NCBI GenBank assembly: GCA_015063625.1
Contig: SVTT01000005.1
Coordinates: forward strand, 1 to 44,978
From: Oscillospiraceae bacterium
GTDB taxonomy: Bacteria > Bacillota > Clostridia > Oscillospirales > CAG-272
Length of the DNA stretch: 44,978 nt
Direction of reading: 5' to 3'
Shown here: piece after piece, positions 23,427 to 32,873 of the stretch
Position numbering within the stretch: position 1 is the first letter of the stretch
How the letters are laid out: each line of letters starts with the position of its first letter
Position numbers and translations under genes: made by a program
The notes under the pieces: model-generated
Seen by the model: the letters and a program-made list of their open reading frames with translations, nothing else
The model's database searches: none
What the model was told of the DNA's origin: nothing

Positions 23427-24059
23427 ATGACGATCGGTGAAAAGATCAGAGATCTAAGACTCAAAAGGGGTCTTTCGCAGGAGGATATCGCCCGTGCGCT
23501 GGGCACGACCAAGCAGGCGGTCTATAAGTACGAAAGCGGCATCGTCACCAACATTCCCGTAGATAAGCTTGAACGGATCGCAGGGCTTTTGGGGGTGTCG
23601 CCCGCGTATCTTGCGGGCTGGCGGAGCACCGAGCTCGCCTTCTCCGAGCTGCCGACCAACGTGCGTCCCATTGCGACCAGGCGCTTTCCGATGCTGGGAG
23701 AGATCGCGTGCGGAGAACCAATCTTCGCCGAGGAGAATCACGAGTCCTATGTGGATGCCGCTGCCACGATCGATGCCGATTTTTGCCTGACGGCAAAGGG
23801 GGACAGCATGACGGGTGCACGCATCCATGACGGCGACGTGGTCTTTATCAGGCAGCAGCCCATGGTGGAGAACGGGGAGATCGCCGCAGTCGTCATCGAA
23901 AACGAGGCGACCCTCAAGCGCTGGTATTACTATCCGGAGGATAAAAAGCTGATCCTTTGTCCCGAAAACTCGGCATTCGCGCCTTTGGTCTTTGTGGGGG
24001 CGGAGCTGGAGGGGATCATCTGCCTCGGCAAGGCGGTATCCTTCATGAGTCATCTTTGA
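23427..24059 (+). CDS. LexA/CI-like repressor: XRE HTH plus S24 self-cleaving domain
   Basis: A 210-aa phage-type repressor. Residues 4-58 are an XRE helix-turn-helix (LSQEDIARALGTTKQAVYKYESG). Residues about 88-205 are a peptidase S24 domain with the cleavage region IACGEPIF (Cys95-Gly96), nucleophile Ser127 in GDSMTG and general base Lys164. In known members RecA filaments trigger self-cleavage after DNA damage, which lifts repression. Divergent promoters and three palindromes with a shared half-site lie just upstream. It is the only obvious master regulator of the phage-like locus, although it might also act on genes elsewhere. Confidence 0.9.
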   Translation: MTIGEKIRDLRLKRGLSQEDIARALGTTKQAVYKYESGIVTNIPVDKLERIAGLLGVSPAYLAGWRSTELAFSELPTNVRPIATRRFPMLGEIACGEPIFAEENHESYVDAAATIDADFCLTAKGDSMTGARIHDGDVVFIRQQPMVENGEIAAVVIENEATLKRWYYYPEDKKLILCPENSAFAPLVFVGAELEGIICLGKAVSFMSHL

Positions 24060-24060
24060 G

Positions 24061-24138
24061 GCGTGCCTTTGGCACGCGGAATACCTTGAGCAGCTGTTGC
24101 GCTTTGACGCAACCGATGAGTGCATTGTTCGCAACAAT
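24061..24138. other. Hairpins and palindrome between repressor and nagB
   Basis: Stem-loops gcgtgcc/ggcacgc (24061-24077) and gttgcg/cgcaac (24096-24113) follow the repressor gene without clear T-runs. They are followed by a perfect 15-bp palindrome attgttcgcaacaat (24124-24138) just before the nagB promoter. The last could be an operator; the first two could be weak terminators. Confidence 0.5.
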
Positions 24139-24140
24139 AC

Positions 24141-24169
24141 TTGACACGACAGGACGACGGTGCTATAAT
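24141..24169 (+). promoter_or_regulatory. nagB promoter
   Basis: TTGACA (24141-24146), a 17-nt spacer and TATAAT (24164-24169): an exact consensus promoter placed 56 nt before the nagB start. Confidence 0.9.
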
Positions 24170-24225
24170 AGGAGTGTGGTCAGATATACAAAACCATCGA
24201 ATGAAAGGAAGAGGAGAAAAGTACT

Positions 24226-24945
24226 ATGAATATTGTTGTATGCAAGAATTATGACGAGATGTCGCTGCGTGCCGCAAAGATCGTTGCCGCACAGATCAAG
24301 GAAAAGCCAAATTGCGTTCTGGGTCTTGCCACAGGCTCCACGCCAGAGGGCATGTATGCCGATCTTGTCAAAATGTACAAGAACGGTGAGGTCAGCTTTA
24401 AGGAGGTGACCTCGGTCAATCTCGACGAGTATTACCCCATTGCTCCCACCAACGATCAGAGCTATCGCTACTTTATGAACCAACATCTTTTTGATCACGT
24501 GGATATTGACAAGGCAAATACCAACGTGCCCGACGGAACTGCCGGCGACCCCGTGGCGGAGGGTAAGCGTTACGAGGAGCTGATCAGCGCTCTCGGCGGC
24601 ATCGATCTTCAGGTGCTCGGCATCGGCAGAAACGGACATATCGGCTTTAACGAGCCCGATAGCAAGCTGATCCTCGATACACACGTCACCGACCTCACCG
24701 AAAGCACCATCAGTGCCAACGCACGCTTTTTTGCTTCGGCAAACCAGGTGCCCCGTCAGGCGCTGACCATGGGCATCGGCTCGATCTTCAAGGCAAAGAA
24801 GATCATTCTTATGGTTTCCGGCGTGGAGAAGAAGGCTGCTGTCTCCGCCCTCTTTGAGAGAAATGTAGATACCAATTTCCCTGCAACCATGCTCAATCTC
24901 CATCCCGACGTGACCCTCGTGTGCACCGCCGACGTGCTTGATTGA
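24226..24945 (+). CDS. nagB: Glucosamine-6-phosphate deaminase NagB
   Basis: A 239-aa cytoplasmic enzyme that converts glucosamine-6-phosphate to fructose-6-phosphate and ammonia. Family motifs are GLATGSTPEGMYADL (phosphate binding), VNLDEYYPI with the catalytic Asp, and GIGRNGHIGFNEP with the catalytic His. Length is normal. A phosphohexomutase and a NahK-like kinase follow on the same strand, so the three may form an amino-sugar utilisation operon. No nagA (deacetylase) is present in the window. Confidence 0.96.
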   Translation: MNIVVCKNYDEMSLRAAKIVAAQIKEKPNCVLGLATGSTPEGMYADLVKMYKNGEVSFKEVTSVNLDEYYPIAPTNDQSYRYFMNQHLFDHVDIDKANTNVPDGTAGDPVAEGKRYEELISALGGIDLQVLGIGRNGHIGFNEPDSKLILDTHVTDLTESTISANARFFASANQVPRQALTMGIGSIFKAKKIILMVSGVEKKAAVSALFERNVDTNFPATMLNLHPDVTLVCTADVLD

Positions 24946-24972
24946 CCCCCATTATTTCAGGAGAAAAAGATC

Positions 24973-26388
24973 ATGATTCAATTTGGAACAGGCGGATGGC
25001 GCGCCATTATCGGTGATGATTTCATTCGAGAAAATATTATCAAGGTGGCAATGGGCGTCTGCAAGCTCATGGCGGAGGAAAAGAGGACCGACAAGCCGGT
25101 TGCCATCGGCTATGACCGTCGCTTTCTTTCGGACAGTGCCGCCAAGTGGATCGCCGAGGTTCTTGCGGGCAACGGCATCCGCGTCTGGTTCATGAAGCGC
25201 TCGGCACCCACCCCCTTGGTGATGTTCACTGTCAAGAACAAGGAGCTTTACTACGGACTTGAGGTGACCGCAAGCCACAACCCCGCCGCCTATAACGGCA
25301 TCAAGCTCTTCATTGAGGAGGGGCGCGACGCGCCCGTGGAAACCACCTCTCGTCTGGAGCAGCTGATCGGTGAGGTCGAGCTTGACAAGATCCCGCTGAT
25401 GCCCTTTGACGAGGCGTGCGAAAAGGGGATGATCGAGTTCCCGAAATTCATGTTCAATGATTTCATCGATTCCATCATCTCCCGTCTTGATATGAGTGTG
25501 ATCCGTGAAAAGGGTCCCCGTATTCTCTTTAACCCCATGCACGGCTCGGGCACCTACCCGCTGATGGTCCTTCTTTACACCGCGCGCTGCACGGTGGACC
25601 TGATCAACAGCAACAAGGATGCTTATTTCGGCGGCAGCATGCCTGCCCCCGGCAGAAATAATCTGAACGATCTCGTCAATCGCGTGGTCAATGATAAGTA
25701 CGACCTCGGCATTGCCGTGGACGGTGATGGCGACCGCATCGGTATCATCGATCGGGGCGGCACTTACGTGGACGCCAACCAGATCCTCGTGATGCTTTAT
25801 TACTATTTGCACGAATATCGCGGTTGGAAGGGCCCCGTGGTGCGCAACCTTGCCACTACGCACATGCTGGATGCCGTGGCACGATCCTTTGGTGAGGAGT
25901 GCCACGAGGTTCCCGTCGGCTTCAAGTGGATCTCCTCCAAGCTGGATGAAACCGATGCAGTGCTGGGCGGCGAGTCCTCGGGCGGTCTGACGGTCCGCGG
26001 ACATATCTACGGCAAGGATTCGATCTATGCCGCAGCTCTTTTTGTCGAGATGATCTCTGCCATCAACAAGACACCCACCGAGTTCTGGGCTGAGCTTGAG
26101 GAAAAATACGGCGTTTACCGTATGGTAGAGGACAATCTCCGCTTCCGCGTGGAGGATAAGGCACGCATCAACGACATGCTGATGGTGGAAAGAAGGGTGC
26201 CGACCTTCCACAAGCCCATTGCCGGACTGAATTACGAGGATGGCTTTAAGGTCTACTTTGAGGACGATTCCTTTGTGATCTGCCGCTTCTCGGGCACCGA
26301 GCCCCTGCTTCGTATTTTTGCCGAGGCGACGACCGAGGAGGAGGCACGCCGTCTGATCGGTACCATGAAGGCCTTTATCAACGTTTGA
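24973..26388 (+). CDS. Alpha-D-phosphohexomutase (phosphoglucomutase/phosphomannomutase family)
   Basis: A 471-aa enzyme that moves phosphate between C1 and C6 of a hexose. The four signatures are present: catalytic-serine loop TASHNPAAYNGIK, metal loop DGDGDRIGI, sugar loop GGESSGG, and phosphate loop RFSGTEPLLRI. Placed 27 nt after nagB and before a sugar-1-kinase, it would convert sugar-1-phosphate to sugar-6-phosphate for NagB. Exact sugar preference (glucose, mannose, GlcN or GlcNAc) cannot be read from sequence. Confidence 0.9.
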   Translation: MIQFGTGGWRAIIGDDFIRENIIKVAMGVCKLMAEEKRTDKPVAIGYDRRFLSDSAAKWIAEVLAGNGIRVWFMKRSAPTPLVMFTVKNKELYYGLEVTASHNPAAYNGIKLFIEEGRDAPVETTSRLEQLIGEVELDKIPLMPFDEACEKGMIEFPKFMFNDFIDSIISRLDMSVIREKGPRILFNPMHGSGTYPLMVLLYTARCTVDLINSNKDAYFGGSMPAPGRNNLNDLVNRVVNDKYDLGIAVDGDGDRIGIIDRGGTYVDANQILVMLYYYLHEYRGWKGPVVRNLATTHMLDAVARSFGEECHEVPVGFKWISSKLDETDAVLGGESSGGLTVRGHIYGKDSIYAAALFVEMISAINKTPTEFWAELEEKYGVYRMVEDNLRFRVEDKARINDMLMVERRVPTFHKPIAGLNYEDGFKVYFEDDSFVICRFSGTEPLLRIFAEATTEEEARRLIGTMKAFINV

Positions 26389-26457
26389 TATCCGTATCGG
26401 GCAAGGCGTGCCCCATACATGAGGCACGCCCCCTTCAAAACATGTTTGGAGTATGCG

Positions 26458-27534
26458 ATGAATATTGAAAAAATTGTAGCCGCCTTTGATTTCGGCGCTC
26501 CCGTCACTGCGATTCGCGAGTGCAGGATCGGACACATCAACAGCACCTTTTTTGCCGATTGTGCGAACGGTCGCTTCGTGGTACAGAGGATCAATCGCGG
26601 TATTTTCAAAAGACCCGAGGAGATCATGTCCAACGTTGTGGGCGTGACCACGCACATCCGAAAAAAGCTGATCGCCGAGGGAAAGGACCCCGACACGGGG
26701 ACACTCACCTTCGTGAAAAGCGGCGAACGCTATTTCCATATCGATGAGGAGGGCGAATACTGGCGCGCCTATCGCTTTGTGGATGGCGATTGCTTTAACG
26801 CCTGTGACAGCGCGGCGCTCTTTTCTCGCGTTGGCAGTGCCTTTGGCAGATTCCAACGGCAGCTTGCCGATTATGATGCCGCGACCCTTTATGAGGTGAT
26901 CCCCGATTTTCACAATACCGTGAAGCGCTATGAGGCGTTTGAGGCGGCAGTTGCCGCTGACGCCGTGGGACGCGCGGCGGAATGTGCTGAGGAGATCGCC
27001 TTCATCCGCGAAAGACGCGACGTGTGCGCGATCATCGTTGACGGACTTGCCGATGGCAGATTTCCGCTTCGTGTCACCCATAACGATACCAAGCTCAATA
27101 ACGTCGTGATGAACAGGGAAACCGGAGAGGGGCAGTGCGTGATCGATCTTGATACCGTCATGCCCGGCTCGCTGCTCTATGACTTCGGTGATGCCATTCG
27201 CTTCGGTGCGTCCTCCGCCCCGGAGGACGAAACCGATCTTTCAAGGGTCTATGTCAAGCCCGAGATGGTTGCGGCGTTTACCGAGGGCTTCATTGAGGGG
27301 CTTGCGGGCGCCATTACCGTGGAGGAGATCAAGGCACTGCCCGAATCGGCGCGCGTGATCACGCTTGAGGGGGCGATCCGCTTCCTTACCGATTATCTGA
27401 ATGGCGATACCTACTTCCGCATCCATTATCCAACGCATAATCTTGACCGAGCTCGCAATCAGCTGAAGCTGGTCGCGGATATGGAGGAAAGGCGCGCCGA
27501 GCTGGAGGCATCGGTTGCCAAATATCTTGTCTGA
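26458..27534 (+). CDS. APH-family sugar kinase, N-acetylhexosamine 1-kinase-like
   Basis: A 358-aa kinase of the aminoglycoside phosphotransferase fold. Catalytic loop VTHNDTKLNNVV and metal motif VIDLDTVMPGSLLYDFGDAIRFGA closely resemble bifidobacterial NahK, which phosphorylates GlcNAc/GalNAc at C1; the N-terminal GHINSTFF is also shared. The ATG at 26458 follows ttggag, after a hairpin (26405-26431). With the mutase and NagB it outlines kinase, mutase and deaminase steps, although a deacetylase must then act elsewhere. Antibiotic resistance is unlikely. Confidence 0.8.
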   Translation: MNIEKIVAAFDFGAPVTAIRECRIGHINSTFFADCANGRFVVQRINRGIFKRPEEIMSNVVGVTTHIRKKLIAEGKDPDTGTLTFVKSGERYFHIDEEGEYWRAYRFVDGDCFNACDSAALFSRVGSAFGRFQRQLADYDAATLYEVIPDFHNTVKRYEAFEAAVAADAVGRAAECAEEIAFIRERRDVCAIIVDGLADGRFPLRVTHNDTKLNNVVMNRETGEGQCVIDLDTVMPGSLLYDFGDAIRFGASSAPEDETDLSRVYVKPEMVAAFTEGFIEGLAGAITVEEIKALPESARVITLEGAIRFLTDYLNGDTYFRIHYPTHNLDRARNQLKLVADMEERRAELEASVAKYLV

Positions 27535-27536
27535 TG

Positions 27537-27580
27537 AAAAAAGAACGGCACTTATGACGCGTCATAAGTGCCGTTCCTTT
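27537..27580. terminator. Bidirectional terminator between convergent genes
   Basis: A perfect 34-bp palindrome (27543-27576) is flanked by A-run and T-rich sides. It ends the amino-sugar operon and the leftward glycerol-1-phosphate dehydrogenase transcript. Confidence 0.92.
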
Positions 27581-27600
27581 ATGATGTGGTGTAGGGGTGC

Positions 27601-28932
27601 TTATTTGCCAAGCTCTGCGGCAACCTCGTCGAGCACGCCGAGGTCAAAGAGCAAACGGGAGAGGATATACTTGTCGCGAATATCCTTGGTCGCCATCAGG
27701 GTCATGGGAAGAATGCTCTTGTCCATGCCGATATCCTCGATGCTCTTGGGGGCGCCAATAGAGGCAAGCAGTGCCTCCACCTCTGTCGAGGAGGGGAGCT
27801 CCTCGTCGATGACGGCAAGGATATCATCCCATTTTTCAAGGATCACGTCGAGGCGAGCACGGTGCTTATCAAGGTCGTATTTTCTCTCCTTTGCCTCAAG
27901 CGCGATCATCGCCTCTGCGCCTTTGCCGAGGAATTCGCGGAGCTTGTTGCTCCAATCCTCAAAGTCAAAGCTCCTTGCGTAGGCAAGTGCCTTTTCGCGG
28001 TTGGGGGTCACCTTTTTCAGTGCCTCAAATGCCTTGATGGAGTAAAGCGTGCCGATGGCAGCCTGCATGCCGTGGGGGGCAACGGGCGTGCCGAACTCAA
28101 GGCCGCGCATATCAAAGAGGTGGGAGAAGTAGTGCTCTCCGCCGCCGCCGGGCCTGGAGGAGCCTGCAAAATCCATTGCCATACCGGCGTCAACCAGTCC
28201 CTTGAAAACGGTGGCGATAGCATCACCGTTGCGCGCGGGAATACCGGGCGCTGCGGCAACGCAGGCCTCGCGCACGCTTCTGGTATAGGCGGCAACATCC
28301 TCACAGAAGTATTCGCCGTTAATGAGATTGGCAAGCCGCCATTCGGTGATGCTGATGTACTTGGCAAGCATATCGCCAAGTCCTGCCTTTGCCATGTGCG
28401 CGGGGGCGGACTTCAGAACGTCGGTGTCGCCCATGATCACGTCGGGGGACTTGGAGTTGAGTGTGACCTTGACGCCGTCGCGGATCACCGAGGAGTTGCC
28501 CGAGGCGTAGCCGTCCATGTAGGCGGCAGAGGCAACGATGATGTAGGTGCGATCGGTGAGGGAGGAAAGATATTTGCCGAGATCGTTGATCACTCCCGAG
28601 CCGAAGGCGATGATGATGTCGCACTTGTGATCGTAGTGCATGAGAAGCGAGCCGACCGCCTTCTCGTTGGGCTCCAGACGCTTATCGGGGAATACGTACC
28701 TCGAGGTGGGAATGCCGGCAGCCTCCAGGACGTTCACGATGCGCTCGCCGCCGATGGGGTAGGTGTTGACGTCGGCAATGATAAATGCACGGGTCGCGTT
28801 GTACTTTTTGACAAGCAGGGGAAGATCGTTGATGGCGCCGTCCTTGATATAGGTTTCCTTCACGGCAGTCGAATGCGTCTTGCCGCATACGGGGCAGATC
28901 TCGTCGGGCTTGAAGGTGTATTTGGTGTTCAT
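27601..28932 (-). CDS. sn-Glycerol-1-phosphate dehydrogenase (AraM/EgsA-like)
   Basis: A 443-aa protein of the iron-containing alcohol dehydrogenase fold that reduces dihydroxyacetone phosphate to glycerol-1-phosphate, the archaeal-type lipid backbone; bacterial AraM has the same activity. It shows the NAD-binding stretch IIIAFGSGVINDLGKYLS, ASAAYMDGYASG, and metal-site histidines in GGGGEHYFSHLFD and APHGMQAAIG. The N-terminus carries a CPVCGKTH motif, an unusual addition. It lies 25 nt after nfnB on the same strand, so it may be the last gene of the gdhA-nfn transcript. Confidence 0.87.
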   Translation of the reverse strand: MNTKYTFKPDEICPVCGKTHSTAVKETYIKDGAINDLPLLVKKYNATRAFIIADVNTYPIGGERIVNVLEAAGIPTSRYVFPDKRLEPNEKAVGSLLMHYDHKCDIIIAFGSGVINDLGKYLSSLTDRTYIIVASAAYMDGYASGNSSVIRDGVKVTLNSKSPDVIMGDTDVLKSAPAHMAKAGLGDMLAKYISITEWRLANLINGEYFCEDVAAYTRSVREACVAAAPGIPARNGDAIATVFKGLVDAGMAMDFAGSSRPGGGGEHYFSHLFDMRGLEFGTPVAPHGMQAAIGTLYSIKAFEALKKVTPNREKALAYARSFDFEDWSNKLREFLGKGAEAMIALEAKERKYDLDKHRARLDVILEKWDDILAVIDEELPSSTEVEALLASIGAPKSIEDIGMDKSILPMTLMATKDIRDKYILSRLLFDLGVLDEVAAELGK

Positions 28933-28957
28933 GCGCTGCTCCTTATTTGAAATGTTG

Positions 28958-30370
28958 TCATTTGGAAAGGTACTCGTCGATGGCGGCTGCGGCAGTCTTG
29001 CCTGCGCCCATCGCGAGGATCACGGTTGCGGCACCGGTCACGGCGTCGCCACCGGCGTAGACGCCGTCAAGGCTGGTCTTTCCGGTCGATTCATCGACCA
29101 CGATGCCGCCGTAGCGGTTGATCTCCAGTCCTTTGGTGGTGTCCTTAATGAGGGGATTGGGGGAGGTGCCGATGGACATGACCACAGTGTCAACGTCCAG
29201 CACGTATTCGCTGCCGGGGATCTCCACGGGGCGGCGTCTGCCGCGCTCGTCGGGCTCACCGAGCTCCATGCGGATGCAGCGCATGCCCGTAACGCAACCG
29301 TTCTTGGGGTCGCGGCGGTCATCCTCGTTGCGGTAGCCAAGGATCTCAACGGGGTTGTTGAGCAGCAGGAAGTCAATGCCCTCCTCCATGGCGTGCTCGA
29401 CCTCCTCGCGGCGGGCGGGCAGCTCCTCCATCGAACGGCGGTAGACGATGTAGACCTTTTCTGCGCCAAGGCGGAGCGCGGTGCGTGCGGCGTCCATTGC
29501 GACGTTGCCGCCGCCCACCACGGCGACCTTGCCGCCGCGCATGACGGGGGTGTCACTGTCGGTACGGTAAGCCTTCATCAAATTCACGCGGGTCAGATAC
29601 TCGTTGGCGGAATAAACACCCTTCAGGTTTTCTCCGGGGATGTTCATGAAGCGGGGCAGACCTGCACCCGAGCCGATAAAGACTGCCTCGAAGCCCTCCT
29701 CCATCAGCTCCTCGATCGAAACGGTCTTGCCGATCACAACGTTGGTCGCGATCTTGACACCGAGCTTCTTGAGGCCCTCGATCTCGTCGGCAACGATTGC
29801 CTTGGGAAGGCGGAATTCGGGAATGCCGTAAACCAGCACGCCGCCTGCGACGTGGAATGCCTCAAACACCGTCACGTCGTAGCCTTTCTTGGCAAGGTCG
29901 CCCGCGCAGGTCAGACCCGAGGGTCCCGAGCCAACCACTGCGACACGGTGACCGTTAGCAAGGGGCTTTTGCACGGCCTTGTCGGATTTTTGATTGTGAT
30001 AGTCGGCAACAAAGCGCTCCACACGGCCGATGCCGACGGGCTCACCCTTGATGCCGCGCACGCACTTGCCCTCGCATTGAGTCTCTTGAGGGCAGACGCG
30101 ACCGCACACGGCGGGCAGAGAGCTCGAGAGGGCGATGGTATCGTATGCACCTTCAAAATCTCCCTTGGCAGCCTGTGCGAGGAAGAGAGGGATGTTGATG
30201 TTCACAGGGCAGCCTGCCACGCAAACGGGCTTCTTACAATTCAGGCAGCGGGCTGCCTCGTCCATTGCCTGCTCGGGAGTGTAGCCGAGTGCCACCTCGT
30301 CAAAGTTGTGGGCGCGGACCTTGGGATCCTGTGCCGGCATTTCGTTTTTCTTCATTGACATGTTGGGCAT
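28958..30370 (-). CDS. nfnB: NfnB, large subunit of NADH-dependent ferredoxin:NADP+ oxidoreductase
   Basis: A 470-aa flavo-iron-sulfur protein of the GltD-like family. The N-terminal ferredoxin-like region has cysteines in RCLNCKKPVCVAGCPVNI and AVCGRVCPQETQCEGKC for two [4Fe-4S] clusters. It is followed by two Rossmann folds (VAVVGSGPSGLTCAGDLA for FAD, VAVVGGGNVAMDAARTALRLG for NADPH) and GVYAGGDAVTGAATVI near the end. Paired with NfnA it performs electron bifurcation between ferredoxin, NADH and NADPH. The start overlaps the nfnA stop by one base. Confidence 0.92.
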   Translation of the reverse strand: MPNMSMKKNEMPAQDPKVRAHNFDEVALGYTPEQAMDEAARCLNCKKPVCVAGCPVNINIPLFLAQAAKGDFEGAYDTIALSSSLPAVCGRVCPQETQCEGKCVRGIKGEPVGIGRVERFVADYHNQKSDKAVQKPLANGHRVAVVGSGPSGLTCAGDLAKKGYDVTVFEAFHVAGGVLVYGIPEFRLPKAIVADEIEGLKKLGVKIATNVVIGKTVSIEELMEEGFEAVFIGSGAGLPRFMNIPGENLKGVYSANEYLTRVNLMKAYRTDSDTPVMRGGKVAVVGGGNVAMDAARTALRLGAEKVYIVYRRSMEELPARREEVEHAMEEGIDFLLLNNPVEILGYRNEDDRRDPKNGCVTGMRCIRMELGEPDERGRRRPVEIPGSEYVLDVDTVVMSIGTSPNPLIKDTTKGLEINRYGGIVVDESTGKTSLDGVYAGGDAVTGAATVILAMGAGKTAAAAIDEYLSK

Positions 30371-31215
30371 CAGTTTTGCACCTCCTGCTTGTAAAGATTG
30401 CAGCTTTCCTCGTGCTTGTGGTGCTCAAACGTGCGGTACATTGCCGAACGCTCCATTGCCTCATCGAAGTCGATCTCATGAGCATCAAACTCGGGGCCGT
30501 CCACGCAGGCAAACTTGGTCTTTCCGCCAACCGTCAGACGGCAACCGCCGCACATTCCCGTGCCGTCGATCATGACGGGGTTCATGCTGGCAATGGTCTT
30601 GATGCCGTATTCCTTGGTCAGCAGGCTGACAAACTTCATCATGATCAGAGGCCCGATGGTGATGATCTCGTCATATTGCTCGCCGGATTCAATGAGGCTG
30701 CGGAGTGCATCGGTCACAAGACCCTTTTCGCCGACAGAGCCGTCATCGCTCATCAGGACGAAGCGGGAGCTGTTCTGTCTGAATTCATCCTCAAGGATGA
30801 CCAGATCCTTGGTGCGGAAGCCCACGATGGTGTGCACCTCGGCGCCTGCCTCATGGAGCGCCTTGGCAACGGGGAAAGCGATGGCAGAGCCAACGCCGCC
30901 TCCAACGACCGCAACCTTCCTCAGCCCCTCGATCTCGGTGGCTCTGCCAAGGGGACCGACAAAGTCGGCAAGGTGGCCGCCCTCCTCGATGTGATTGAGC
31001 TTTTCGGTCGTGCCGCCCACGATCTGGAAAATGATCGTGACCGTGCCGCGGGCAGGGTCGCTGCCCGCGATGGTCAGGGGAATGCGCTCGCCCTGCTCGT
31101 CCACGCGCAAAATGATGAATTGTCCGGGCTTTGCTTTTTTTGCCACCATAGGTGCCTCTACCTCAAGCAGAGTGACGGTGGGATTCAGTTCTTTCCGTTT
31201 GACAATACGGTACAT
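30370..31215 (-). CDS. nfnA: NfnA, small subunit of NADH-dependent ferredoxin:NADP+ oxidoreductase
   Basis: A 281-aa protein with an FAD-binding ferredoxin-reductase fold (KPGQFIILRV, GERIPLTIAG), a nucleotide-binding part (VAVVGGGVGSAIAFPVAKAL) and a C-terminal [2Fe-2S] site with cysteines in GTGMCGGCRL and FACVDGPEF. The same family is also called sulfide dehydrogenase subunit or PyrK-like protein; the adjacent NfnB decides for Nfn. gdhA lies upstream, and NADPH made or used by Nfn fits the needs of that enzyme. Confidence 0.92.
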   Translation of the reverse strand: MYRIVKRKELNPTVTLLEVEAPMVAKKAKPGQFIILRVDEQGERIPLTIAGSDPARGTVTIIFQIVGGTTEKLNHIEEGGHLADFVGPLGRATEIEGLRKVAVVGGGVGSAIAFPVAKALHEAGAEVHTIVGFRTKDLVILEDEFRQNSSRFVLMSDDGSVGEKGLVTDALRSLIESGEQYDEIITIGPLIMMKFVSLLTKEYGIKTIASMNPVMIDGTGMCGGCRLTVGGKTKFACVDGPEFDAHEIDFDEAMERSAMYRTFEHHKHEESCNLYKQEVQN

Positions 31216-31251
31216 TTGTTGTTCTCCTTAAAAAAATGTGAACGGCGCGAA

Positions 31252-31279
31252 GTCGCCCCTCGCACACGCGGGGGGCGAC
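31252..31279. other. Hairpin between gdhA and nfnA
   Basis: An 8-bp stem gtcgcccc/ggggcgac lies in the 131-nt gap between gdhA and nfnA. In the direction of transcription its T-run comes only some 20 nt later, so it may attenuate rather than end the gdhA transcript. Confidence 0.45.
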
Positions 31280-31346
31280 GATTTTTGTATCGGGTGTTTC
31301 GTACGGCGTAACCCGCATCACGGCGTAAGCTGAATAAAATACGCCG

Positions 31347-32744
<1,398 letters not shown>

Positions 32745-32750
32745 TTAGAT

Positions 32751-32780
32751 ATTTTAACATACACGCACGCACGTTGTCAA
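32751..32780 (-). promoter_or_regulatory. gdhA promoter
   Basis: On the minus strand TTGACA (32780-32775), an 18-nt spacer and TAAAAT (32756-32751). The leader then holds a small ccgcc/ggcgg hairpin (32720-32734) before the ribosome site. Confidence 0.8.
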
Positions 32781-32873
32781 GAATAATTTTGCAAGACAGA
32801 CGAAGAAAAATTGCATATTCGTCCTCCCCCGTTGCATAGAATGAATCAAAACGCTGCAAACGGAGGAAGCACT

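Noticed and set aside
16392-24059. A complete diversity-generating retroelement in the window
   Set aside because: No reverse transcriptase, accessory protein or template repeat was found on either strand; only the target-like fibre end is present.
26458-27534. Aminoglycoside resistance kinase
   Set aside because: Although it has the APH fold, its IDLDTVMPGSLLYDFGD segment and amino-sugar neighbours point to a sugar kinase.
28880-30358. Rightward 492-aa open frame opposite nfnB
   Set aside because: Shadow frame; nfnB on the other strand has all cluster cysteines and Rossmann motifs.
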